Shown: positions 27,881-35,695, numbered from the stretch's first letter. The stretch: 64,000 nt of DNA from Planomicrobium sp. Y74 (GCF_003668635.1 NZ_RCWH01000007.1:124001-188000); one strand, 5' to 3'. Notes: generated by a model from the letters alone, not told the origin. Made by a program: numbers and translations.

Positions 27881-28843
27881 CTGCGTCCAGATTTCGGAAG
27901 ACGGCAGCATCGCGTTATTCCAGTTTCAACTTACCAAAACAGCGGAATATCTGAGTGAAGGCGAGCGCGAAGAACTCGCTGAAGAAGGCTATTCGATCAA
28001 CGTCATCCCGACAGGCACGCTGCAAGGTGTCGGTATGCCGATCGGCGGCACGCAGGAATTCGTCGGAATCGTAATCGCGGGAGTCATCTTAGTGGTCACG
28101 ATGGTTCACTGATCACAGCTGGTTAACCACTTATTGTGGAATTGATCGGAGTCGGTGTAGGTGTCGGCGGTACATTCGCCTTATCAAGCATGTTCGAGAT
28201 CAACAGCCTGACACCGGTTCTCGGACTGATGATCGGTCTTGCAGTCGGAATCGACTATGCGCTGTTCATCGTCAACCGCCAGCGCAATCTGATCATTGCA
28301 CAGAAATTGCCTGCTAAAGAAGCGGCTGCCCGTGCAACCGGCACAGCAGGAAGCGCGGTATTCTTTGCCGGCCTGACGGTTATCATCGCGTTAAGCGGCC
28401 CTTTACTAAGCTTTATCCCGATCTTGGTGACCGGAATCCTCTATGGCCTCGCCATGGATTAACAGGTATTCCTTGTCTCTTCCATGCGTGAAGCCTATAT
28501 CCACGGCGAAAAAGGCGACAACACCATCGTCAGCGGTTATAAAACCGCCAGCAAAGTCGTCGCCGCAGCCCTGATCATGGTCTCCGTATTCATCTTCACG
28601 GATGACATCATGATCAAGCAAATCGGCTTCGCCCTGGCATTCGGTATACTCGTGGATGCCTTTCTGATCCGCATGATTTTCGTACCAGCCATCATGTCCA
28701 TGTTCGGCGACAAAATCTGGTGGCTGCCGAAATGGCTCGACAAGATTCTCCCTGATTTAGAAATTGAAGGAGAGAAATTGCTCGAGCAATTGAATAAAGA
28801 AGAAAAAATCAGAGTGAAGAACAATGAAGAGAATCCAATTTGA
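27880..28843 (+). pseudogene. Decayed MMPL-family (YdfJ-like) transporter, C-terminal part
   Basis: Three open pieces align to one MMPL/RND-like lipid or drug exporter: ISEDGSIALFQFQLTKTAEYL to GIVIAGVILVVTMV; then a frameshift near 28098 and TAA at about 28114; then LIGVGVG...GLMIGLAVGIDYALFIVNRQR (the GxxxGxxxDY signature) to a TAA at 28460-28462 inside LAMD-x-QVFLVS, where Tyr is expected; then the rest to SMFGDKIWWLPKWLDKILP. The N-terminal half is absent, cut at the junction with the CAP fragment. At least three lesions make it a clear pseudogene. Confidence 0.93.
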
Positions 28844-28850
28844 TGATTTT

Positions 28851-28885
28851 TTAGACCGCCGGTAACATTTCCGTCGGTTTTTTCT
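28851..28885 (+). terminator. Terminator of the former MMPL gene
   Basis: ACCGCCGG / CCGTCGGT stem (one mismatch) followed by TTTTTTC. Confidence 0.65.
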
Positions 28886-28909
28886 TTTTAGCTGCCTGGT
28901 TATTTGCGG

Positions 28910-29089
28910 ATATCGGCTTTACGGAGGCTATCTCAACGTTCAGCAATTTATATCCACGTTCAGGAGATTATATCTACGTTCAGCAATTTATATCCACGTT
29001 CAGGAGATTATATCTACGTTCAGCAATTTATATCCACGTTCAGGAGATTATATCAACGCTCAGGAAATTATATCGACGTTCGCCAATTC
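28910..29089. repeat. 20-bp tandem array (array C, 9 units)
   Basis: The longest array: nine contiguous 20-bp units in perfect register. Units 3-8 alternate ATATCCACGTTCAGGAGATT and ATATCTACGTTCAGCAATTT three times, so a 40-bp dimer has been amplified. The first unit (ATATCGGCTTTACGGAGGCT) is degenerate and the last closes with CGTTCGCCAATTC. It directly follows the dead transporter. Confidence 0.93.
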
Positions 29090-29176
29090 TCCCTGCTTAA
29101 AATTGAAAGTGAGTGTTTGACTTTCCAGTTTTGAACCGGCATATTTCCTTCTATATAATTCTTTCTGTTCTTTTTC

Positions 29177-29310
29177 GCTTTTCGCCTGCAAAAAGCATCC
29201 ATTTATGTCTTTTGATCTTAAATTTTGAAGAATAGTGGTTTCAGTATAGATTAATATGCGTTCCCATTGTTTTTTAAAGTCCATTATTAGAATAAAAAAC
29301 AGATATCCGC
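29177..29310. repeat. Hairpin and linker of the 20-bp repeat element, array almost lost
   Basis: GCTTTTCGCCTGCAAAAAGC (29177-29196) followed by the usual linker words (CATCCATTTATGTCTTTTGATCTTA, split over 29197-29220; TTGAAGAATAGTGGTTTC) and only one degenerate unit near 29300 (AGATATCCGCGTTCACC). Between array C and this hairpin, 29090-29176 matches 32094-32180 in order (GAACCGGCATAT.TTCCTTCTAT), so the link is also repeated. Confidence 0.8.
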
Positions 29311-29693
29311 GTTCACCTAAAGGAACAGTAAATGGAATAAAAATCAGGTCCTCAACAAACTAATACTATTTCGTTCCCCAGTAAGTAAATTTATATATAA
29401 GAATCAATACAACGGCAACTTTTGATGACATTTAATGAATTAATCGAATTCTTGAAGACACAAGTTACAAGCTCAAAATAAATTTTCTATTTATTTAAAT
29501 AATTCTATCTTTTTCGACCTACTTGTTCTACAATCTTATTAGAGAATATTACCTATTTTTAAAGGTGGCCACCCTAAAAATTAATCATTCTCTTATCAAT
29601 TAGCATCACTCATTATTGTAATAATTTTATTTAACGTTTATCCGGTTACTATGGTCTTGAATATTTTAAGAAAATCAGGGGAAATGAGGGATT
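29311..29693. other. AT-rich region upstream of the Thr-rich secreted protein
   Basis: No gene seen. The promoter of the gene at 29697 should lie in it; GAGGG precedes the start. Confidence 0.4.
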
Positions 29694-29696
29694 ATG

Positions 29697-30332
29697 ATGG
29701 TCAAAGGTAAAAAATTTACAGTGATCGTGTTATCGTTAATGCTGACTACCGGCTTTGCGTCGGGAGCAATGGCGAGCAATGGCAAAGGAGTTGGGCTAGC
29801 GGATGCACCAGGACAAAGCGAGAATTTCTCTAAAGGTGTCACCACCCTTGTTGATGTAGATGAAAAAGTTTCATACGAAACGATAGAAGAAACATCATCA
29901 GCCGTAACATCGGTCACAACCAAAACCGTTAGTGAAAGTGTTGATAGCGAGCCTATCGTAATCGTGAATACCTACGAAGAAAAGCATCAGAAACATGATT
30001 GGTACAGAACCGTAACTGAAACTACCACTTCAATTACGACGACAGTCAGCACGTGGGAAGAAACAGCTACAGTGACTACGCACTACTTTTATGAGACTCC
30101 CGTGACGTTCACGGAAACGACTACAACAACATCCACCCATCGCGGCGCTCCCGGCAGCAATGGTAAGCAGTTGGGCGAAGTAAGTGTCACTGATACAACG
30201 TCAGTTGCCGGAGAAAAAGTGTTAGTCGATAGCCAGGATTCCACTGATGTAACTACAGGCGATGTGACTGAGACTACTACCACTGTATCAAATACTGTCA
30301 GTAATAAAGATGATGTTAAGTGGAATAAATAA
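29697..30332 (+). CDS. Secreted threonine/valine-rich protein, unknown function
   Basis: 211 residues. Seen: signal peptide (about 1-27, cleaving after GAMA), then a low-complexity beta-rich body with runs of Thr, Val and Ser (TVTETTTSITTTVSTWEE, TETTTTTSTHRGAPG). Two short Gly/Asn segments (SNGKGVGLADAPGQ, GAPGSNGKQLGEVS) echo each other, hinting at an internal duplication. No sorting motif or membrane tail, so it is probably released. GAGGG lies 6 bp before ATG 29697 (ATG 29694 also possible). No family recognised; it may be a surface or matrix protein, which is only a guess. Confidence 0.75.
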   Translation: MVKGKKFTVIVLSLMLTTGFASGAMASNGKGVGLADAPGQSENFSKGVTTLVDVDEKVSYETIEETSSAVTSVTTKTVSESVDSEPIVIVNTYEEKHQKHDWYRTVTETTTSITTTVSTWEETATVTTHYFYETPVTFTETTTTTSTHRGAPGSNGKQLGEVSVTDTTSVAGEKVLVDSQDSTDVTTGDVTETTTTVSNTVSNKDDVKWNK

Positions 30333-30436
30333 CTTCTAAACGAACAGTATGGCATACCTTACCTTCGACCATTCACCTTGTCTTAAATACCGGTCAGTAT
30401 ATACCCGTGCATTTATGACTGTTGATGTTAGCAAAT

Positions 30437-30490
30437 GAAAATACATGAAGATTCCGTTCCGATACTGGATTTGACGGATTCTTCATACAA
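30437..30490. repeat. Hairpin repeat, ATGCATGAAGA family (copy 4)
   Basis: AAAATACATGAAGATTCCGT ... ACGGATTCTTCATAC: arms pair over about 15 bp. It is 100 bp after the Thr-rich protein gene. Confidence 0.75.
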
Positions 30491-30546
30491 GGTTTTAGTT
30501 TCAGTGGAATTTTGTCTGAACCAGGACCCGTATTTGTAATAATCTA

Positions 30547-30582
30547 CACTGCCGGGAGCTTTCCGGCGGTTTTTTCTTTTTC
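30547..30582 (+). terminator. Terminator-like hairpin
   Basis: CTGCCGG / CCGGCGG stem then TTTTTTCTTTTT. Confidence 0.75.
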
Positions 30583-30602
30583 TGGCGTCTGGATAAGAGT
30601 AG

Positions 30603-30682
30603 ATATTGGCTTTCCGGAGATTATATCTGCGTTCAGCGAATAAATCGGGTGTTCAGCCGTTTATATCGGCGTTCACCAATTT
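30603..30682. repeat. 20-bp tandem array (array D, 4 degenerate units)
   Basis: Four units in 20-bp register: ATATTGGCTTTCCGGAGATT, ATATCTGCGTTCAGCGAATA, AATCGGGTGTTCAGCCGTTT, and ATATCGGCGTTCACCAATTT. The first unit resembles the first unit of array C. No hairpin of the CTTTTCG type is seen before it. Confidence 0.85.
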
Positions 30683-30790
30683 ACCTCAGTATGATTGAGC
30701 TACCTACAAACCTTCCCCAACCCTAATCACGTGTAAATCTCGCCCATTTCTTATATCCTTTTAATTAACAACATTATTGGAGGGATATAT

Positions 30791-31441
30791 ATGACCATGA
30801 AGATTGAAATGTGGACTGACTTTGCTTGACCGTTTTGCTATATTGGCAAACGGCGTCTGGAAGACGCCATTCAGAAGATAGACCATCCAATTGAAGTAAC
30901 TTATAGAAGCTTCGAGCTGGATCCGACGATAGACCGGGATGTAAAAGAAAATATGTACGAGAAGTTGGCCAATAAATATGGCATGAGTATTGAACAAGCC
31001 ATAGCGAACACACAAAACATGGTGCAAATGGCGAACGAGGTCGGATTGGACTACCAGATGGATACGCTGATTTTGACGAACACATTCGACGCCCATCGCC
31101 TGACGATGTTCGCGAAAGAACACGGCTTGATGACAGAAATGACCGAACGGATCCTGCATGCCTACTTCACTGAATCCAAGCATATCGGGGATCACGAAAC
31201 CTTGACGGACTTGGCAGCAGAAGTCGGCTTGGACCGTGCAGCGGTCAGCCAGATGCTTGCAAGCGACGACATGGCGGATGCCGTTCGCGCGGATGAGAAG
31301 GAAGGCCAGCAAATCGGAGTAAACGGTGTTCCGTTTTATCTGGTCAATAAAAAATACGCGTTAACTGGTGCACAGCCAACCGAATTATTCGTCCAGGCAT
31401 TAGAACAAGTGATTGCTGAGGATGAAGAAGCTAACGCGTGA
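30791..31441 (+). CDS. DsbA/FrnE-like oxidoreductase with in-frame TGA at the active-site cysteine
   Basis: A thioredoxin-fold DsbA-family protein (FrnE/YwbO type). The frame opens at ATG 30791 with TTGGAGGG upstream and reads MTMKIEMWTDFA, TGA (codon 13, 30827-30829), PFCYIGKRRLED. Relatives have CPFC here, so the TGA stands at the first active-site Cys. The other 203 codons are open and conserved, including the cis-proline loop NGVPFYLV (about 178-185), to the TGA at 31439. Either a selenocysteine codon (UPFC) or a point nonsense mutation. A GGCGTC-TGGAA-GACGCC stem-loop lies 22 bases after the TGA (30852-30868), in the range known for bacterial SECIS elements. Confidence 0.8.
30852..30868 (+). 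promoter_or_regulatory. Stem-loop downstream of the in-frame TGA (candidate SECIS)
   Basis: GGCGTC / GACGCC, six perfect pairs, with loop TGGAA carrying a G at loop position two. UGA-to-loop distance is 28 bases. Within coding sequence, so chance is not excluded. Confidence 0.35.
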
Positions 31442-31463
31442 CCAATTAAACAAAGTAGCTGAA

Positions 31464-31518
31464 AGAAGAAAAGCTGTCTCCGAAAGCCTGTGGGCTTTTT
31501 GGAGACAGCTTCTTTTAT
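31464..31518. repeat. Hairpin repeat, AAGAAGCTG family (copy 1), terminator
   Basis: AAGAAAAGCTGTCTCCGAAAGCC ... GGCTTTTTGGAGACAGCTTCTTTT (split for length): long stem after the FrnE-like gene. Same core as copies at 35560, 41809 and inside the REP elements at 42810, 46050 and 48557. Confidence 0.85.
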
Positions 31519-31574
31519 ATTAAACTGTTGTGAACGAACTGAACTGGGGCTGAAACCGCGGTCCGGTTTTCATC

Positions 31575-31761
31575 GCTTTTCGCCTGAGAAAAGCATCCAT
31601 TCAGTCTTTTGAACTTCATATTTGAAGAAATGATCGCCTTAAAGAGGCTGATTTTAGGTTTATACAAAGTTCTTCTCTTATTAACGCCTAAATATCAGGA
31701 GATATCGTCATTCAGAAAATTATTCGGGCGTTCAGCGATTTATATAGGCGTTCGCCAATTC
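31575..31761. repeat. Hairpin plus short 20-bp array (array E, 3 units)
   Basis: Hairpin GCTTTTCGCCTGAGAAAAGC (31575-31594), linker with CATCCATTCAGTCTTTTGA and TTTGAAGAA, then three units at 31702-31761, the last closing CGTTCGCCAATTC. Begins a double copy continued by array F. Confidence 0.88.
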
Positions 31762-31846
31762 TCAGTACATAAAAATAAAATTAAGCGTTTTGCCTTTCTT
31801 TTTTAACCGGCACATTCTCTCTTTTAAGTTTTTTCTGTTCTTTTTC

Positions 31847-32093
31847 GCTTTTCGCCTGCGAAAAGCATCCATTTATGTCTCTTGATCTTAATATTTGAAG
31901 AATAGTGGTTTCGATATGAGCTAGTATCTGTTTTTTCAGCTGCTTTTTCAGTCCATTGCTGGAATAAAAGCGGATATCAACGTTCAGGAAATTATATCAA
32001 CGCTCAGCGGATTATATCAACGTTCAGGAATTTATATCAACGTTCAGCGGATTATATCAACGCTCAGGAAATTATATCAACGTTCGCCAATCC
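31847..32093. repeat. Hairpin plus 20-bp tandem array (array F, 6 units)
   Basis: Perfect hairpin GCTTTTCGCCTGCGAAAAGC (31847-31866), a 107-bp linker (TTATGTCTCTTGATCTTAAT, TTGAAGAATAGTGGTTTC, TTTCAGCTGCTTTTTCAGTC), then six clean units at 31974-32093, beginning ATATCAACGTTCAGGAAATT and closing ATATCAACGTTCGCCAATCC. This is the best-preserved full element in the window. Confidence 0.93.
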
Positions 32094-32200
32094 TCCCAGC
32101 TTCAGAATGAAAATAAATTTTTAGACATCCAGTTTTTGAACCGGCATATTCCTTCTATTTATTCCTTCTGTTTTTTTATCGCTTTTCGCCTCCGAAAAAC
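32094..32200. repeat. Trailing linker and third hairpin of the repeat element
   Basis: After array F, sequence shared with 29090-29180 (GAACCGGCATATTCCTTCTA) leads to a damaged hairpin GCTTTTCGCCTCCGAAAAAC (32181-32200) with no array behind it. Confidence 0.75.
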
Positions 32201-32242
32201 CTCCATGCTACACCCTCCAGCTGAAGCTGCCATAAAAAGCTA

Positions 32243-32285
32243 AAAAAGAACCAACCCGCCACACACCGGGTTAGTCCTTTTTTCA
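32243..32285. terminator. Terminator-like hairpin
   Basis: AACCCG / CGGGTT stem extended by partial pairs, with AAAAAAG before and CCTTTTTTC after. Confidence 0.65.
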
Positions 32286-32494
32286 TGCAGCAAACTCCCC
32301 TCCAAGCTTCCACTTACCGCCTGAACACACACATTAACACTTCAAACAAAAATTCCAACAGACAAAATACCCCTAACCCACATCCCTCATATAACAATTA
32401 ACCTACAAATAAGTTAAAAAAATTGCAAATTCATGTTTATTACACCAAATCTGAGGGATGAAAGTAATGTAACTACTTTTAAGGAGGTTTTATT

Positions 32495-33082
32495 TTGTTG
32501 AAAAAATTAGTTGTGGCAGTACTGGTCCTGGTGACACTTACTGGACTGCAGATCCCTGTGTTTGCGGAAAACCATGGCGAACCCCCGGTCAAAGAGTTGG
32601 AACAGCAGTTTTATGACTTGATTTACATGGAAACCGCGGAAAATTACGAAGTGGAGCAATATGATTCCCTGGACCGCTTAGAAGAAGACATGAAGAGCAT
32701 TATGGTATGGCCATTGGCAGATCATTATTTGGATACTTATTTTGAGGAAAGAGATGGTAATGTATATCTGATTCCTACAGAAGGGCCTATCCGTTTGAAC
32801 ATGGATGAAGATTACACGCTGGAAAAGATCAGCGACGAGGAATACAAGCTGACACAGCATGGTGAAAATGCTTTAAGAGGAGAATATACACTGACTATCA
32901 CGTACAGCTACGAAGCCGGCAAATGGGTTTTCGGCAATCGCATGGATATTGTATCTTCTTCTGAAGACGGCGGAGAGATGCCTGACACTGCGACTTCCCT
33001 TCCGAATGCAATGGCTTTCGGTGGTGCACTCATGGCGGCAGGAGCACTCTTGCTGATCTCCCGCAGAAAACGCATTGCTTAA
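32495..33082 (+). CDS. Cell-wall-anchored protein with MPDTA sorting signal
   Basis: 195 residues. Seen: signal peptide (about 1-25, cleaving after VFA), an acidic middle domain, and a C-terminal sorting signal MPDTAT followed by a hydrophobic helix (about 169-188) and the basic tail SRRKRIA. The motif is a variant of the LPxTA type used by class D sortases. TTG start 7 bp after AAGGAGG. A class D sortase begins 13 bp after its stop, so this is very likely its dedicated substrate. The middle domain (EGPIRLNMDEDYTLEKIS) is not recognised. Confidence 0.85.
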   Translation: MLKKLVVAVLVLVTLTGLQIPVFAENHGEPPVKELEQQFYDLIYMETAENYEVEQYDSLDRLEEDMKSIMVWPLADHYLDTYFEERDGNVYLIPTEGPIRLNMDEDYTLEKISDEEYKLTQHGENALRGEYTLTITYSYEAGKWVFGNRMDIVSSSEDGGEMPDTATSLPNAMAFGGALMAAGALLLISRRKRIA

Positions 33083-33095
33083 TGACTAAGGATGG

Positions 33096-33725
33096 ATGCA
33101 AATGAAGAAACTTGGAGTTCTGCTTTTGCTGACCGGACTCATCATGATGGCCTGGAATGGCTACTCTTTCTGGCAACAGACACAGGCAGTTGCCACCTAC
33201 AGCACAGAAAAAGTTCCGGAGCCATACAAAGATTGGGACCAAACAGCATACCAGCAAGAATTGCCTATTGCTGAAAAAGACATGACGGATACTAAAAAGA
33301 CCCCAGCACCAGAATACAATACAGGCGACAAAGTCGGGACTTTGAATATCCCCCTTATCGGACAGCAATATGAAGTTTACTGGGGCACCGGCATCGATAC
33401 CTTAAAGCAAGGTGTCGGCATGTATGACAGCGAGTGGACCGTTACGCCTGACCAATCTGGCCATGTAGTACTCGCGGGTCATCGCGATACGGTATTCCGA
33501 CAGCTCGGCAAGTTGCAAGAAGGTGATCACCTTTACGTTGACTATGAAGACAAAACGTACGATTACCAGATACGTAAAATATGGATTACCGATGAGGACG
33601 ACCGTACCGTTATAGTTAATAAAGACAAGCCAACGCTTACGCTGATCACTTGTTACCCATTCGATTTTATCGGTTCTGCCCCCGATCGTTATATTGTGCA
33701 GGCAGAGCTGGTATCAGCAGAATAA
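33096..33725 (+). CDS. Class D sortase
   Basis: Membrane-bound transpeptidase joining sorting-signal proteins to the cell wall. Seen in 209 residues: N-terminal anchor helix (about 5-24), linker, then the sortase barrel with GTLNIPLIG, catalytic His129 in LAGHRDT, Cys186 in LITCYPF, and Arg198 in APDRYIV. Similar in size and motif to B. subtilis YhcS. It sits 13 bp after the gene for its probable substrate, like yhcR-yhcS. Confidence 0.94.
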   Translation: MQMKKLGVLLLLTGLIMMAWNGYSFWQQTQAVATYSTEKVPEPYKDWDQTAYQQELPIAEKDMTDTKKTPAPEYNTGDKVGTLNIPLIGQQYEVYWGTGIDTLKQGVGMYDSEWTVTPDQSGHVVLAGHRDTVFRQLGKLQEGDHLYVDYEDKTYDYQIRKIWITDEDDRTVIVNKDKPTLTLITCYPFDFIGSAPDRYIVQAELVSAE

Positions 33726-33741
33726 ATTGACTGGACTATTA

Positions 33742-33795
33742 AAGAACATCCACCCCCTTGAATTCAACTATCACGGGATTGGATGTTCTTATTGT
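33742..33795. terminator. Terminator between convergent sortase and carboxypeptidase genes
   Basis: AAGAACATCCA / TGGATGTTCTT stem with a large loop, followed by ATTGTTTT; usable on both strands. Confidence 0.7.
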
Positions 33796-33857
33796 TTTCA
33801 ATTGTCCTGTATCTTCAAAATCACTTAAAATTTTTGGTCACCCACTGGAAGCGCAAC

Positions 33858-35438
33858 CTATCTCCCGCTTATCCCCAAATACTCCTCAAGCGTCAACCCG
33901 CTGTTATAAACATCCGTCGCAGTTTCGACTCCCAGGTAGCGGAAATGCCACGGCTCATAAATATAGCCGGTGATAGCTTCTTTGCCTTTCAGGTAACGGA
34001 CAATAAATCCGTATTTATGCGCATTCTCTGCGAGCCATTTGCCAGCCGGCGTGTCGCCGAACGAGCCGCTCAGCCAATCGCCCTCACTTTCTGTGCCTCC
34101 CAGGTCAAATGCAAGACCCGTCTGGTGTTCGCTGTGTCCAGGGAGCGCTGCAAATCTTTTAGCCTGTTCCTCGCCGTGTGTATTTACATATCGATTATAC
34201 AGTTCCTCCTGATACGAATAGGAGCGGTAGGAACTGATGACACTAAGTTCGTGGCCGGCTTTTTCCGCATCCGCAAGCATACTATTCAGCGCTGACTGGG
34301 CTGTCGGATTGACGCCGGGTGCATAGCTTGGCGGCAGGCCATACTTTTTATTGACGACCAGAATGCCATCAATATAGGTCGGCTCAACGGCCGAGCCACT
34401 CCCTTGCCCCTGATTACTGCCAACTTTCACGATTCGCGCTTCACTTTCATTGCCTGCTCCATCAATCGCAGTAACCTCAAGTTCCGTCCCGCTCGCCTGC
34501 TGGGCAATCTTCATTTCAAATTCACCCTTGTCATTCACAGTGGTTTCACCTATCTTCTCATCTCCAGCAAAAACCCGAACCGCCGCTCCCGGCTCCGCCT
34601 TGCCTGAAATCGCCGTCGCCTTCTCCGAGACCGCATTGACTTCCGGCGCATCTGGCGCAGTCCGGTCCTTGACGGTCACAGTTACCGCTTCGCTCTTATT
34701 GCCTGCATCGTCCACTGCGTGCAGCGTCAATTCTTTCCCGGCCTCCAAATTTTCAACCGGAGCGGAGAATTTCCCTTCTCCAGTTTCAACCTCAACCAGC
34801 TTGTCGTCTCCGGCATAGATGAATACCGTCGAACCCGACTCTGCCTGCCCTTCGACATGATCCTGCCTGTCAGTTACTTCAGCCACTTCCGGCGCATTCG
34901 GCGCTGTGACATCGCGGACTTCCGCTTCGGTCATGCCACTTTGGTTCCCTGCAGAATCGATCGCTGCAATAAAAACTATCGACCCTGCAGGCGGCGTCTC
35001 CACCGGCAAACTGAAAGTACCGTCATCGCCTGTCACCCCAACCGCCAGAAGCTCCTCGTCCGACCAAACCTTCACTTTGCTGTTTGCTTCTGCACTTCCT
35101 TCTATCATTTCCGCCCCTTCATTCACTCCACCGACAGCCGGTTTCTCCGGAGTCGTCTGATCAATCGTAAATTCTTTAACTGCCGTATTGCCATTGTCGT
35201 CCGTCACTTCCAACGTATAAGACCCGTCTTCTGAAATGGCTGTACCGCTGCTGAACCCGTCGTCGTTCAACTCAGCCGTTCCTTCATTGAAAGTCGGGGT
35301 AACCGGCTCATTGTATAAATCCTTTTCCACCCCCTGCACTTCCGGCGGCGTACTGTCTTTTTCCCTCGTCAACATCAATACTGCAGCGACAAGGGTTATA
35401 ACCAATAAAATCGAGCCTGCTAAAATCTTCTTTGTCAA
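33858..35438 (-). CDS. VanY-type D-alanyl-D-alanine carboxypeptidase with Ig-like repeats
   Basis: Secreted or membrane-tethered peptidoglycan carboxypeptidase (peptidase M15B). Seen in 526 residues: N-terminal helix (about 5-23); a short cadherin-like module; three Ig-like modules of about 80 residues, each with AxxxxGxAExGxxVxVxxGDE-like text and ending DxAGNxS (the Big_6 style), then a linker and the catalytic domain from about 345. Zinc-site motifs: SSYRSYSYQ, S436-x-H438-xx-G-x-A-x-D445, and EPWHF with His498. TTG start 7 bp after GGAGGG. Lone gene with its own terminator. Confidence 0.92.
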   Translation of the reverse strand: MTKKILAGSILLVITLVAAVLMLTREKDSTPPEVQGVEKDLYNEPVTPTFNEGTAELNDDGFSSGTAISEDGSYTLEVTDDNGNTAVKEFTIDQTTPEKPAVGGVNEGAEMIEGSAEANSKVKVWSDEELLAVGVTGDDGTFSLPVETPPAGSIVFIAAIDSAGNQSGMTEAEVRDVTAPNAPEVAEVTDRQDHVEGQAESGSTVFIYAGDDKLVEVETGEGKFSAPVENLEAGKELTLHAVDDAGNKSEAVTVTVKDRTAPDAPEVNAVSEKATAISGKAEPGAAVRVFAGDEKIGETTVNDKGEFEMKIAQQASGTELEVTAIDGAGNESEARIVKVGSNQGQGSGSAVEPTYIDGILVVNKKYGLPPSYAPGVNPTAQSALNSMLADAEKAGHELSVISSYRSYSYQEELYNRYVNTHGEEQAKRFAALPGHSEHQTGLAFDLGGTESEGDWLSGSFGDTPAGKWLAENAHKYGFIVRYLKGKEAITGYIYEPWHFRYLGVETATDVYNSGLTLEEYLGISGR

Positions 35439-35559
35439 AAAAGCCCTCCTAAATTATCAGAATTAAAGAACCATTAAATTATCCAATAATTATAACATAT
35501 CGATGATTTTAAAAAGATTGCTTTATAGTTTGCCGCTCCCTAACATTCAAATAAACATA

Positions 35560-35608
35560 GAGAAGCTGCATCCGAAAACCGTCGGGTTTTCTGGATACAG
35601 CTTCTTAT
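35560..35608. repeat. Hairpin repeat, AAGAAGCTG family (copy 2)
   Basis: AGAAGCTGCATCCGAAAACC ... GGTTTTCTGGATACAGCTTCT: about 20 paired bases, between the carboxypeptidase promoter and the acyltransferase terminator. Confidence 0.8.
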
Positions 35609-35639
35609 AAATGTACATAGCAGCAACAGAGCAAAAGGA

Positions 35640-35686
35640 CACCAAAACAGCCACTCCAAAGAATTTTTGGAATGGCTGTTTTATTT
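35640..35686. terminator. Terminator of the OatA-like gene
   Basis: AAAACAGCCACTCCAAA / TTTGGAATGGCTGTTTT, a 16-17-bp stem with one mismatch, T-runs on both strands. Confidence 0.8.
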
Positions 35687-35695
35687 TAACGTGAG

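Noticed and set aside
30827-30829. Two separate genes around the TGA (short peptide plus a gene starting at 30953)
   Set aside because: The active-site sequence PFCYIGKRR lies between the TGA and that ATG, so the later start would remove the catalytic region.
22257-32093. CRISPR array interpretation of the 20-bp repeats
   Set aside because: Units are directly joined with no spacers, vary in sequence, and no cas gene is present.
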